Source: UBA1715 sp964346725 (GTDB lineage: Bacteria > Bacteroidota > Bacteroidia > Bacteroidales > UBA1715). Taken from it: 64,000 bases of DNA. The translations under genes were made by a program, and so were the position numbers. Below the pieces are notes generated by a model. The model did not search any database. It was not told the DNA's origin and saw only the letters and a list, made by a program, of their open reading frames with translations. Where the stretch lies: NCBI GenBank assembly GCA_964346725.1, contig CAYFVM010000002.1, positions 1 to 64,000 on the forward strand. Reading direction: 5' to 3'. Every line of letters begins with the position of its first letter. Positions within the stretch are counted from its first letter, which is position 1. Positions 12,181-20,844 of the stretch are shown in pieces.

Positions 12181-12219
12181 AAGAAGACAAGGAGTTTAAT
12201 TTCCTTGTCTTCTTTTTTT
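12181..12219 (+). terminator. Rho-independent terminator after rpoC
   Basis: A perfect 13-bp stem (AAGAAGACAAGGA/TCCTTGTCTTCTT) with an 8-nt loop runs into seven Ts. It is the strongest simple terminator in the first 20 kb and closes the secE-rpoC transcription block. Confidence 0.9.
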
Positions 12220-12246
12220 ATATATTTCACAACTAAAAAGAAAAAT

Positions 12247-12552
12247 ATGGAAAATAAAGAACAACAACAAATTAGTATAGATTTACCATCAGAAGTGGCT
12301 GACGGTATATATTCAAATTTAGCTATCATTTCTCATTCAAATGCAGAGTTTATACTTGACTTTGTACGAATGATGCCGGGAGTGCCAAAGGCAAAAGTTA
12401 TGTCAAGAATTATTTTGACACCGGAGCATGCAAAAAAATTATTGATGGCATTGCAAGACAATGTTCAAAAATATGAACAACACAATGGCCAAATAAAAGA
12501 AACCAAAAACTTCCCGTTGCCAAACCTTGGTTCAGGTTCTGCACAAGCATAG
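12247..12552 (+). CDS. DUF3467 family protein
   Basis: A 101-residue cytoplasmic protein starting MENKEQQQISIDLPSEVADG. The pattern of an N-terminal strand, YSNLAIISHSNAEFILDFVRMMPG, then RIILTPEHAKKLLMAL matches the DUF3467 family, whose molecular role is not established. The start at 12247 is preferred over in-frame positions upstream because those lie inside the rpoC terminator. The position immediately after rpoC is typical in Bacteroidetes. rlmB follows after 4 bp, suggesting cotranscription. Confidence 0.85.
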   Translation: MENKEQQQISIDLPSEVADGIYSNLAIISHSNAEFILDFVRMMPGVPKAKVMSRIILTPEHAKKLLMALQDNVQKYEQHNGQIKETKNFPLPNLGSGSAQA

Positions 12553-12556
12553 TAGC

Positions 12557-13291
12557 ATGGAAAAACAAGATTTTATATATGGCCCTCATGCGGTGCTTGA
12601 AGCATTGCAAGAAGGGAAAACTATAGACCAAATATTCATAAAGAAACAATCTGATAACGAACAAATCAGAGAAGTTATTTATTTGGCTCGAAAACGAAAT
12701 GTTACCGTTAAAAGTGTGCCAATTGAAAAATTGAATAGAATAACTCGAAAAGCACACCAAGGAATAGTCGCTTTTGTTTCTCCAATTGAATTTCAAGATA
12801 TCGAGCGCATTGTTCCTTCTTTGTATGAAGAAGGTAAAGTGCCTTTTTTGGTTATTTTAGACGAAATATGTGATGTGAGAAATTTTGGTGCAATTACCAG
12901 AACGTGCGAATGTATGGGCGTTGACGCTATTATTATTCCACAAAAAGGTGCAGCCCAAATAGGTGCCGATGCGGTGAAAACGTCGGCTGGTGCTTTGTTC
13001 AAAATTCCAATTTGTAAGGTGTCGTCTCTAAAAAATACGATTACTTTCTTGCAAGAGTCCGGCATACAAGTAATTTGTGCCGCAGAGAAATTTTCAGAAA
13101 ACTGCTATGATGTTGACATGACGCAACCCATAGCGCTTGTGTTTGGTGCAGAGGAAGATGGAATTGAAGCTTCCATTATAGAAAAAGCCGATGCTTGCAT
13201 AAAAATTCCAATGAAGGGAGAAATTTCTTCATTAAACGTTTCTGCCGCTACCGCTATGTGCGTGTATGAGGTTTGTAGACAAAGAAAATAA
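12557..13291 (+). CDS. rlmB: 23S rRNA (guanosine-2'-O-)-methyltransferase RlmB-like (SpoU/TrmH family)
   Basis: A SAM-dependent SPOUT methyltransferase, 244 residues from ATG 12557, which gives the family start FIYGPHAVLEAL. It has the N-terminal substrate-binding domain and the C-terminal trefoil-knot motifs: DEICDVRNFGAITRTCE (about 97-113), LVFGAEEDGI, and the final IPMKGEISSLNVSAATAMCVYE. By family this modifies G2251 of 23S rRNA. Related TrmH proteins that act on other sites cannot be fully excluded. Confidence 0.88.
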   Translation: MEKQDFIYGPHAVLEALQEGKTIDQIFIKKQSDNEQIREVIYLARKRNVTVKSVPIEKLNRITRKAHQGIVAFVSPIEFQDIERIVPSLYEEGKVPFLVILDEICDVRNFGAITRTCECMGVDAIIIPQKGAAQIGADAVKTSAGALFKIPICKVSSLKNTITFLQESGIQVICAAEKFSENCYDVDMTQPIALVFGAEEDGIEASIIEKADACIKIPMKGEISSLNVSAATAMCVYEVCRQRK

Positions 13292-13371
13292 GAGCTTAAC
13301 GCAGTTCGATGATTAGGGTTTATTCCAATCAACAAAAGAACATTTTCCCATCTTAGATTCTTATAAATTTT

Positions 13372-13379
13372 TATATTTG
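13372..13379 (+). promoter_or_regulatory. Promoter -7 box for the thiamine operon
   Basis: TATATTTG matches the Bacteroidetes TAnnTTTG box. Transcription starting about 7 nt downstream would begin at about 13386, which coincides with the first base of the riboswitch P1 helix. No clear TTG -33 element is seen at the expected distance. Confidence 0.55.
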
Positions 13380-13386
13380 TTCCATA

Positions 13387-13465
13387 ATTGTTAGGGGTGC
13401 CATGAGAGTGGCTGAGATTATACCCTGTGAACTTGATTTGTATAATTACAACGAAAGGAAACAAT
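13387..13465 (+). promoter_or_regulatory. TPP riboswitch (THI element)
   Basis: The conserved landmarks are in order: AGGGGTGCC, GGCTGAGA, TACCC, then GAACTTGATTTG and GAAAGG. The P1 helix is formed by ATTGTT (13387-13392) and AACAAT (13460-13465). The element binds thiamine pyrophosphate and represses the genes below it. It lies 55 bp before a methyltransferase gene and the thi genes. Confidence 0.93.
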
Positions 13466-13497
13466 CTCTCAGGCTGTTTAGCCAAACGTGTGTATCC

Positions 13498-13520
13498 CCT
13501 TTCGCTTAAAAGGAAAAAAA
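13498..13520 (+). promoter_or_regulatory. Possible riboswitch expression platform at the ribosome entry site
   Basis: CCTTT (13498-13502) can pair with AAAGG (13509-13513). This would hide the purine-rich AAAAGGAAAAAAA stretch directly in front of ATG 13521. A helix here without a T run would suit translational rather than transcriptional control. It is short and only inferred. Confidence 0.3.
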
Positions 13521-14216
13521 ATGAAAGTGTATGATGAGTATGCGAAGGAGTATGATGCATGGTTTCTTGAAAATCAAAATCTGTTACAATCCGAAGTGAA
13601 ATTGGTTGCGCATTTTATGCGCAATCCCGGTAAGGCCTTGTCTATTGGCTGTGGCAGTGGTCTGTTTGAAATGATTCTTGAAAAAGAATATGAAATTAGC
13701 ATAAAAAATGGCCTTGAACCTTCGTCTAGTATGGCTGAAATAGCTCGCAAAAGAGGTATGAATGTAACGATTGGCTCTGCCGAAGAATTTGTTTTGGGTA
13801 GCGACCAATACGATACCTTGCTATACAATGGTTGCCCAAGTTATATTTCTGACCTTCAGCCTTCTTTCGAAAATGCGTACAAGGCATTACATAAAGGCGG
13901 AAAAATAGTTGTGATAGACGTCCCGAAGGAGAGTGGATATGCAACTCTGTATAATTTGGCAATGACATTAGGCACGTGGGACCATCCGCTGTTGAAAGAT
14001 GTACAACCTCCGCATCCGTATCCCATTGAATTTGTGAAATCGGCAAATTGGCGTACCACGGGCGAAAAAGTTGAACTAATGAAACTCGTTGGTTTTAAAA
14101 ATTTCCAATTCGCTCAAACACTTACTGCTGATCCGTGTTATTCCAATGATGCCGTGGAAGAACCGTCAGAAGGCTATTCTCGTGGCTCGTATGTGGCTAT
14201 TTGTGCCGAGAAATAA
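13521..14216 (+). CDS. Class I SAM-dependent methyltransferase at the head of the thi operon
   Basis: 231 residues. The start at 13521 follows the A-rich site just below the riboswitch. A Rossmann methyltransferase fold is indicated by the glycine motif S-I-G-C-G-S-G at residues 41-47, an acidic strand end near GLEPS (about 63-67), and a later GGKIVVIDVPKE strand. It is the first gene under the TPP riboswitch, with thiM only 29 bp downstream, so a role in thiamine or pyrimidine/thiazole metabolism is inferred. The substrate is unknown: it does not resemble any standard thiamine biosynthesis enzyme I recognise. It could equally act on a toxic thiamine breakdown product. Confidence 0.75.
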   Translation: MKVYDEYAKEYDAWFLENQNLLQSEVKLVAHFMRNPGKALSIGCGSGLFEMILEKEYEISIKNGLEPSSSMAEIARKRGMNVTIGSAEEFVLGSDQYDTLLYNGCPSYISDLQPSFENAYKALHKGGKIVVIDVPKESGYATLYNLAMTLGTWDHPLLKDVQPPHPYPIEFVKSANWRTTGEKVELMKLVGFKNFQFAQTLTADPCYSNDAVEEPSEGYSRGSYVAICAEK

Positions 14217-14245
14217 TATGATTTAATGCTAGAAACTTTTATACA

Positions 14246-15034
14246 ATGGACAAACAAACTATTATAACTGATTTACAAGCAATTCGTGCGCAATCACCAC
14301 TTATTCACAATATTACGAATTATGTGGTAATGAATAACACCGCAAATGCCCTGCTTGCTATAGGCGCGTCGCCCGTAATGGCGCATGCAACTGAAGAAAT
14401 GGAAGAAATGACATCTATTGCATCTGCCTTGGTTTTAAATATTGGGACTCTCAGTCATTATTGGGTTGATGCAATGCTCGTAGCCGGTCATACTGCTAAG
14501 AAACTCGATATCCCTATTGTTCTCGATCCTGTTGGTGCCGGGGCTACAAATTATCGTACCGAAACCTGTAATCTTATTTTAGAAGCCTGCACACCCGATA
14601 TTATCAGAGGGAACGGCTCCGAAATTATGGCATTAGTCAATAGTGAGATAAAAACCAAGGGCGTTGATAGTAGTGCGTCTTCGTCGTCGGCATTGGATGC
14701 TGCAAAATATTTGGCAAAAAAATATTCGTGCGTTGTTTCGGTGAGTGGCGCGGTTGACTACACTACCGATGGCACAAATGTTATAGAATGTCACAATGGT
14801 GTACCGTTGATGGCAAAGGTTACCGGACTTGGGTGTACAAGTTCTAGTTTGGTTGCTGCCTTTGCTACTGTCGATAAAAATTATCTTGACGCGACTGCCG
14901 CTGCCATGGCTATTATGGGAATTGCAGGAGAAATGGCCGCAGAGAAATCAATTGGAACGGGTTCTATGCAAGTGAATTTTCTTGATGCATTGACTATCAT
15001 TTCTGAAAACGATATAAATCAACGATTACGATGA
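14246..15034 (+). CDS. thiM: Hydroxyethylthiazole kinase
   Basis: ATP-dependent kinase that phosphorylates salvaged 4-methyl-5-(2-hydroxyethyl)thiazole. 262 residues, with the family start PLIHNITNYVVMNNTANALLAIGASPVM, the VLDPVGAGAT motif at about 93-102, IRGNGSEI, and the substrate-site region VTGLGCTSSS (about 192-201). Its stop overlaps the thiE start (ATGA), indicating coupled translation. It makes the thiazole phosphate half for ThiE. Confidence 0.95.
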   Translation: MDKQTIITDLQAIRAQSPLIHNITNYVVMNNTANALLAIGASPVMAHATEEMEEMTSIASALVLNIGTLSHYWVDAMLVAGHTAKKLDIPIVLDPVGAGATNYRTETCNLILEACTPDIIRGNGSEIMALVNSEIKTKGVDSSASSSSALDAAKYLAKKYSCVVSVSGAVDYTTDGTNVIECHNGVPLMAKVTGLGCTSSSLVAAFATVDKNYLDATAAAMAIMGIAGEMAAEKSIGTGSMQVNFLDALTIISENDINQRLR

Positions 15035-15675
15035 GTAGAACACAATTTGACCCCAAACTTTATTTAGTTACCGACCGTCCGCTTTGCTTGGGACGGGAGT
15101 TGGAATGGGTTGTAGAAGAAGCCGTAAAAGGTGGCGTTACACTTGTTCAACTGCGCGAAAAGGACACAGACACGCGTCAGTTTATTGAGTTGGCTATTCG
15201 TTTGAAAAAAACGTTGGCGGCATATCATGTTCCATTGTTAATTAACGACCGCATAGATGTTGCATTGGCTGCCGATGCCGATGGCGTTCATATAGGGCAA
15301 AGTGATATGCCATACGAGATGGCTCGTCGTTTGCTCGGCAATGAAAAAATTATTGGAATTTCACTTGAAAATGATGCCGATGCTGCAAATGCGTTAGATG
15401 TAGACTATGTGGCAGTTTCTCCGGTGTATCTTACAAATACAAAAACGGACACAAGTGCGGCGCTCGGTTTAGATGGCGTGCGGCGAATTTCTGCGCTCTC
15501 AAATCATCCGGTTGTTGGAATTGGTGGCATGAATCAATCAACGGTAAAAGATGTGATAGCGTCAGGCGCAGATGGTGTGGCTGTGGTTTCGGCAATTTGT
15601 TCGGCCGAAAGTCCTTTGTTGGCATCACAACAACTTCTAGAACAAATACACAAAGGGCAATTTAAAAAAGAATAA
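15031..15675 (+). CDS. thiE: Thiamine phosphate synthase
   Basis: Joins HMP-pyrophosphate and thiazole phosphate into thiamine monophosphate. It is a TIM barrel of 214 residues with QLREKD (about 40-45), LLINDRIDVALAADADGVHIGQ, and the phosphate-binding VVGIGGM near residue 163. It overlaps thiM by 4 bp and abuts tenA (stop TAA then ATG), so thiM-thiE-tenA is a tightly packed operon. Confidence 0.96.
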   Translation: MSRTQFDPKLYLVTDRPLCLGRELEWVVEEAVKGGVTLVQLREKDTDTRQFIELAIRLKKTLAAYHVPLLINDRIDVALAADADGVHIGQSDMPYEMARRLLGNEKIIGISLENDADAANALDVDYVAVSPVYLTNTKTDTSAALGLDGVRRISALSNHPVVGIGGMNQSTVKDVIASGADGVAVVSAICSAESPLLASQQLLEQIHKGQFKKE

Positions 15676-16323
15676 ATGGAAAAATGGAGCGAAAAGGCTT
15701 GGAAACATTCGTTGCCAACCTATACTAAAATATTAGAAATGCCATATATCAAGGAACTTATGGCCGGAACGTTGCCCCAGCAATGTTTTAAGTTTTACAT
15801 TCAGCAAGATGCGTTGTATTTGAAAGACTACGGCATGGCATTGAGCAAGATTGCAGAATTATTGCCAAATCCCGCGCACAAAAAACTCTTTACGTTTTTT
15901 GCCGAAGGTGCTGTGCTTTGTGAGCAACAATTGCATGAAAGTTTTATTAAAAAATTGCAAATAGAACCACAAACGCAGAAATCAAAAGCATGTCAGAGTT
16001 ATACCAACTTCTTGAATGACTGCACACGCCGAGGCGATTTGGAGCTATCGTTGGCCGCAGTTTTGCCGTGTTTTTGGGTGTATAATGAGGTTGGTAAATA
16101 TATCGTTGCCAATCAAAGTAAGAGTGGTAACAATCCGTACCAAGATTGGATTGACACCTATTCGTGTGATGAATTCGACAACGAAGTTCGTCAGTGTATA
16201 GACGTTTGTGATGAATATGCCTCGGCTTCGCCTGAAAAACAGGGCGCAATGACCGAAGCATATAATATTGCAACTCATGCCGAGTTTGAATTTTGGGATA
16301 GCGCATATAGATTGGATTTATAA
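15676..16323 (+). CDS. tenA: TenA family aminopyrimidine aminohydrolase / thiaminase II
   Basis: Hydrolyses aminopyrimidine breakdown products of thiamine to HMP, feeding ThiD. 215 residues, all alpha. The conserved catalytic cysteine is C132 in the LPCFWVY motif, and the C-terminal AEFEFWDSAY carries the family's conserved glutamate. Its place between thiE and thiL supports a salvage rather than regulatory role. Confidence 0.93.
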   Translation: MEKWSEKAWKHSLPTYTKILEMPYIKELMAGTLPQQCFKFYIQQDALYLKDYGMALSKIAELLPNPAHKKLFTFFAEGAVLCEQQLHESFIKKLQIEPQTQKSKACQSYTNFLNDCTRRGDLELSLAAVLPCFWVYNEVGKYIVANQSKSGNNPYQDWIDTYSCDEFDNEVRQCIDVCDEYASASPEKQGAMTEAYNIATHAEFEFWDSAYRLDL

Positions 16324-16336
16324 CAACAAGGTAGAT

Positions 16337-17368
16337 ATGAATTTAAAAGAAATAGGAGAATTTGGTTTTATAGAGCGCTTTCGCCCACAGTTTGATGACA
16401 TTGTATGCGAATCAGCTCTTGGCATAGGAGATGATTGTGCCGTAATTGCGGTAAATAGTGAAACCGATTGGCTGGTCACTACTGATATGTTGGTTGAGTA
16501 TATTCATTTTTTGCGTAACGATATTTCACCATACGAACTTGGGTACAAATCTGCAGCCGTGAACATTAGCGATGTGGCGGCTATGGGAGGAAAACCATTT
16601 TGTTCGTTTTTGTCAGTCGCTATTCCTATGGATTGCTCCGTAGAATATCTCGATGAATTTATGCGCGGGTATCATGCCATTTGTAAAAAATACAACGTGG
16701 CTTTGCTTGGCGGTGACACCACCAAATCGGTGAAACATTTTACTATTAATGTTGGAATAATTGGAAGCATTGCGCACGGAAAAGCAAAATTGCGTTCGTC
16801 GGCCCATGTCGGTGATTTGATTTGCACCACCGGTTTGCTTGGCGACTCTGCCGGAGGTTTACGATTGATTCTTGACAGCAAAAGAGACGCTTCGCAACCC
16901 GAAAAAAAATATTTGTTGGAACGACATTGTGTTCCTGAACCTCGAGTGAACGAAGGAATGTTTCTTGCCAAGTTCTCTGGGGTACATGCTATGATGGATA
17001 TTTCAGACGGCATTGCTTCGGATTTGCGTCACATTTTGGAGCAAACAAAAAACATTGATGCGGAGGTTGATTTGGAAACAATACCAATGTCGGCGCAGCT
17101 TGTTACCGTTGCTCAAGAAGAAGGATGGAATGCGGTGGAATTGGCCACGAGTGGTGGCGAAGATTATGAATTATTGTTCACCCTTGCTGAATCAGATTTT
17201 GCTGAAATAAAACGGGAATACGAACAGAAATTTAAAACGCCGCTGTATTGCATTGGAAAAATTGCCGAAAAACAAGACGCGAATTCTTCTGTAGGAACTA
17301 TCAGATGGCGCGAAAATGGCACAGAGGTGGCGTTTATGAAAGATGGATTTAATCATTTTGCATCATAA
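16337..17368 (+). CDS. thiL: Thiamine-monophosphate kinase
   Basis: Last step to thiamine pyrophosphate. 343 residues from ATG 16337. In-frame upstream codons reach 16268 but overlap tenA and lack homology. Family features: GIGDDCAVI near residue 31, TTDMLVEYIHF, AAVNISDVAAMGG, LLGGDTTKS, and MDISDGIASDLRHI. The gene starts 13 bp after tenA and is followed 18 bp later by thiD. Confidence 0.95.
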   Translation: MNLKEIGEFGFIERFRPQFDDIVCESALGIGDDCAVIAVNSETDWLVTTDMLVEYIHFLRNDISPYELGYKSAAVNISDVAAMGGKPFCSFLSVAIPMDCSVEYLDEFMRGYHAICKKYNVALLGGDTTKSVKHFTINVGIIGSIAHGKAKLRSSAHVGDLICTTGLLGDSAGGLRLILDSKRDASQPEKKYLLERHCVPEPRVNEGMFLAKFSGVHAMMDISDGIASDLRHILEQTKNIDAEVDLETIPMSAQLVTVAQEEGWNAVELATSGGEDYELLFTLAESDFAEIKREYEQKFKTPLYCIGKIAEKQDANSSVGTIRWRENGTEVAFMKDGFNHFAS

Positions 17369-17386
17369 AATTTAAAAATCAAGATA

Positions 17387-18199
17387 ATGAAAACATATAA
17401 ACGAGTGTTGACAATTGCCGGAAGCGATTCGGGCGGAGGAGCAGGAATTCAGGCTGATATCAAGACAATTTCTGCTTGTGGATGTTTTGCCACATCGGCA
17501 ATTACGGCCGTTACGGTACAAAATACCGTGGGCGTGTGTGCTGTGCAGGATATGCCGGTAGCCATTGTGCGAGGTCAAATTGATGCCGTTTTGAGGGATA
17601 TTGGGACAGATGCGGTAAAAATTGGTATGCTCAGTTCAACGGAAATTATTATGGGAATAAAAGAGGAATTGCTCTCTCACAAACTTACCAATGTTGTGCT
17701 CGATCCCGTGATGGTCTCAACTTCGGGGCATAAATTGTTACAAGACGACGCCATTGAAACTCTTAAAAACGAGTTGTTGCCTTGCGCACGAGTTATTACG
17801 CCAAATATTCCGGAAGCAGAAATTTTACTTGGTCATAAAATTGAAATGCAGAATCAATTACCTGAATACGCACGTGAGTTGGCAAAAACGTATGGTACTT
17901 CGGTGTTGCTAAAGGCTGGACATTTAACTGAAAATGAGCTTGTTGATGTTTTTTATAACGCAGAAACCAACGAAACTGTGTTTTTGAAATCGCCACGACA
18001 ATACACCAAAAACACGCACGGAACCGGATGCACCCTGTCAAGCGCGTTTGCTTCTTTTTTAGCCAAAGGCTATTCGCTTAACGAAGCGGCCGTGAATGCG
18101 AAAGAGTATCTCTCTCAGGCCATTATAGCAGGTGCCGAATACGAAATTGGTCGCGGTCATGGACCGGTTTGTCACTTTTGGCAATGGTGGGGAAAGTAA
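17387..18199 (+). CDS. thiD: Hydroxymethylpyrimidine/phosphomethylpyrimidine kinase
   Basis: Phosphorylates HMP twice to HMP-PP. 270 residues of ribokinase fold with the family start TIAGSDSGGGAGIQADIKT, VKIGML, LDPVMVSTSGHKL, TPNIPEAEILLG, and the catalytic THGTGCTLSSAFAS near residue 208. It is the last gene of the riboswitch operon. No thiC, thiG, thiS or thiH is present here, so this operon encodes salvage and assembly only. Confidence 0.95.
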   Translation: MKTYKRVLTIAGSDSGGGAGIQADIKTISACGCFATSAITAVTVQNTVGVCAVQDMPVAIVRGQIDAVLRDIGTDAVKIGMLSSTEIIMGIKEELLSHKLTNVVLDPVMVSTSGHKLLQDDAIETLKNELLPCARVITPNIPEAEILLGHKIEMQNQLPEYARELAKTYGTSVLLKAGHLTENELVDVFYNAETNETVFLKSPRQYTKNTHGTGCTLSSAFASFLAKGYSLNEAAVNAKEYLSQAIIAGAEYEIGRGHGPVCHFWQWWGK

Positions 18200-18337
18200 C
18201 CCCAAATAAGTAAAGTTGAGATGTTTTTTTTGATTTAAATAAGTTGTACTCAAAAGAGAAACAAATTACTCAGAATCGGGAAAAAATTTCTATCTTTCGC
18301 CGGCAAAAAATGAATGTATAAATTTTAAACATAAACT

Positions 18338-20773
18338 ATGAAATACGGCTATTTCGATGACGCGAACAGAGAGTACGTCATCACAAATCCCAAAACTCCT
18401 TATCCTTGGATTAACTATTTAGGAAACGAAGATTTCTTTTCTTTGGTTTCTAACACAGGAGGAGGTTACACGTTTTACAAAGACGCAAAATTCCGTCGTT
18501 TAACTCGTTATCGTTACAACAACGTACCAACAGATAATGGCGGTAAATATTTCTATATCAAAGACGGCGACACTGTTTGGAATCCAGGATGGAAACCGGT
18601 GAAAACTCAACTTGATAGCTACGAGTGCCACCATGGTATGAGTTATACTCGCATCAAAGGTTCCAAAAATGGCGTAAGTGCTGATGTTCTTCAATTTGTG
18701 CCACTTGGATTTTGGGGCGAACTTTTGAAAGTAACATTAACCAACGACTCAAAAGAGACAAAGAAATTGAAATTGTTCTCTTTCATTGAATGGTGTTTGT
18801 GGAATGCTTCTGACGATATGGAAAATTTCCAACGTAACTTTTCAACCGGTGAAGTGGAGATTGAAGGTTCTGTAATTTATCACAAAACAGAATTCAAAGA
18901 ACGTCGTAATCACTATGCTTTCTATTCAGTAAATACTCCAATTCAAGGATATGACACTGACCGCGAATCATTCGTAGGTCTATACAATGGTTTCGATTGT
19001 CCTGACGCTGTAATGGAAGGAAAACCAAGAAATACGGTAGCTCACGGATGGTCTCCTATCGCTTCTCATTATATTGAAGTAGAATTGGCTCCAGGTGCAA
19101 GCAAAGATTTCATCTTCATGCTTGGTTACGTTGAAGTTACTCCAGAAGAAAAATGGGAAAGCAAGTTGGTTATCAATAAGAAACCAGCTAAAGCAATGAT
19201 TGCGAAATATGATACAGCCGAAAAAGTAAAAGCTGCTTTTGACGAACTTCGTTCATATTGGGACAATCTTTTGGGCAAAATTACTATTAAGTCTAACGAC
19301 AACCGCTTAGACAGAATGGTAAACATCTGGAATCAATATCAATGTATGATTACTTTCAACATGAGCCGTTCTGCATCGTTCTTCGAATCAGGAATTGGCC
19401 GTGGTATGGGCTTCCGTGATAGCAACCAAGATTTGATTGGTTTCGTACATCAAATCCCTGCTCGTGCTCGTGAAAGAATCCTCGATATTGCTGCAACTCA
19501 GTTTGAAGATGGTTCTTGCTATCACCAATATCAACCACTTACCAAAAAAGGTAACTCGGCAATTGGTGGCGACTTCAACGATGACCCACTTTGGTTGATT
19601 TTGTCAACAACAGAATACATCAAAGAAACAGGAGATTATACAATCCTTGATGAGCAAGTTCCTTTTGACAACGATGAATCAAAAGCAAAATCTCATTTCG
19701 ATCACTTGAAAGTTTCTTTCTATCACGTTGTGAACAACTTAGGCCCACACAAATTACCGTTGATTGGCCGTGCCGATTGGAACGATTGCTTGAATTTGAA
19801 CTGTTTCTCTAACGATCCAAACGAATCATTCCAAACTACAGGAAACAAAAAAGGAAGAACTGCTGAATCACTTATGATTGCTGGCTTGTTCGTTCTTTAC
19901 GGAAAAGAATTTGTAAAACTTTGCGATAAAATCGGAAAACACGACGAAGCTGTTGCCGCTCAAAAACATGTTGATGACATGATTGAAGCAGTGAAGAAAG
20001 ATGGTTGGGATGGCGATTGGTATTTGCGTGCATACGATTACTTTGGTCGTAAAGTTGGTTCAAAAGAAAATGAAGAGTCAAAAATCTTCATTGAATCACA
20101 AGGATGGTGTACTATGGCTGAAATCGGAAAAGAAGACGGCATGGTTAAAAAGGCTTTGGATTCAGTAAAAGAACGTCTTGATTGCGAATACGGTATTGTG
20201 TTGAACAATCCTGCATTTACAAAATACTACATTGAATACGGTGAAATTTCAACATATCCAGCTGGATATAAAGAAAATGCCGGAATATTCTGCCATAACA
20301 ATCCTTGGATTATGATTGGTGAAACAATGATTGGTCGCGGAGATAGAGCGTATGAATACTATACGAAGATAGCTCCAAGTTTCTTGGAAGAAATTTCTGA
20401 CTTACACAAAGTTGAACCTTATGTATATTGCCAAATGATTGCCGGTAAAGATGCATATCGTCCGGGAGAAGGTAAAAACTCATGGTTGTCTGGTACTGCA
20501 GCTTGGAACTTCTATGCAATTATCCAATACATTTTAGGTTTGAAACCGGATTATGATGGAATTACTATCAATCCATGTATTCCAACAAAATGGGATGGAT
20601 TCTCTATGCAACGTAAATTCCGTGATGCAACATACAATATCACAGTTAAAAACCCAGCACATGTAAGCAAAGGTGTGAAATCTATAACGATAGATGGAAA
20701 ACCAGTAAATGGCATTGTTATACCATTGCAAGCTGCTGGAACAACTCATGATGTTGAAGTGATAATGGGATAA
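18338..20773 (+). CDS. Cellobiose phosphorylase, glycoside hydrolase family 94
   Basis: 811 residues, cytoplasmic (no signal peptide). GH94 enzymes split a beta-glucoside with phosphate, giving glucose 1-phosphate. The N-terminal beta-sandwich ([19 protein letters not shown]), the (alpha/alpha)6 barrel with FRDSNQD, and the catalytic region [11 protein letters not shown] are present; the DWND motif is at residues 480-483 and contains the general-acid aspartate of the family. The C-terminal GTAAWNFYA matches cellobiose phosphorylases best, so cellobiose is the inferred substrate; cellodextrin or laminaribiose activity is possible. It stands alone between the thi operon and a terminator. Confidence 0.92.
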   Translation: MKYGYFDDANREYVITNPKTPYPWINYLGNEDFFSLVSNTGGGYTFYKDAKFRRLTRYRYNNVPTDNGGKYFYIKDGDTVWNPGWKPVKTQLDSYECHHGMSYTRIKGSKNGVSADVLQFVPLGFWGELLKVTLTNDSKETKKLKLFSFIEWCLWNASDDMENFQRNFSTGEVEIEGSVIYHKTEFKERRNHYAFYSVNTPIQGYDTDRESFVGLYNGFDCPDAVMEGKPRNTVAHGWSPIASHYIEVELAPGASKDFIFMLGYVEVTPEEKWESKLVINKKPAKAMIAKYDTAEKVKAAFDELRSYWDNLLGKITIKSNDNRLDRMVNIWNQYQCMITFNMSRSASFFESGIGRGMGFRDSNQDLIGFVHQIPARARERILDIAATQFEDGSCYHQYQPLTKKGNSAIGGDFNDDPLWLILSTTEYIKETGDYTILDEQVPFDNDESKAKSHFDHLKVSFYHVVNNLGPHKLPLIGRADWNDCLNLNCFSNDPNESFQTTGNKKGRTAESLMIAGLFVLYGKEFVKLCDKIGKHDEAVAAQKHVDDMIEAVKKDGWDGDWYLRAYDYFGRKVGSKENEESKIFIESQGWCTMAEIGKEDGMVKKALDSVKERLDCEYGIVLNNPAFTKYYIEYGEISTYPAGYKENAGIFCHNNPWIMIGETMIGRGDRAYEYYTKIAPSFLEEISDLHKVEPYVYCQMIAGKDAYRPGEGKNSWLSGTAAWNFYAIIQYILGLKPDYDGITINPCIPTKWDGFSMQRKFRDATYNITVKNPAHVSKGVKSITIDGKPVNGIVIPLQAAGTTHDVEVIMG

Positions 20774-20792
20774 TTCTAATCCCGTAAACAAT

Positions 20793-20829
20793 AAAAAATC
20801 CGATGAGAGTTTTCTTATCGGATTTTTTT
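20793..20829 (+). terminator. Rho-independent terminator after the cellobiose phosphorylase gene
   Basis: A 16-bp stem starts AAAAAATCCGAT and ends ATCGGATTTTTT, with G-T, A-T, G-C, A-T pairs extending it inward to a GTTT tetraloop. The T-rich 3' arm supplies the U tract. The next gene starts only 15 bp later, so that gene must have a promoter inside this element or depend on read-through. Confidence 0.88.
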
Positions 20830-20844
20830 GTAATTTAACCAAGC

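Noticed and set aside
18180..18240. TGGGG...CCCCA hairpin at the end of thiD as a terminator
   Set aside because: Stem of 5 bp overlapping the stop codon, and the T8 run lies about 30 bp further on.
18291..18298. TATCTTTC as the promoter of the cellobiose phosphorylase gene
   Set aside because: Last base mismatches TAnnTTTG and no -33 element lies at the right distance; too weak to list.
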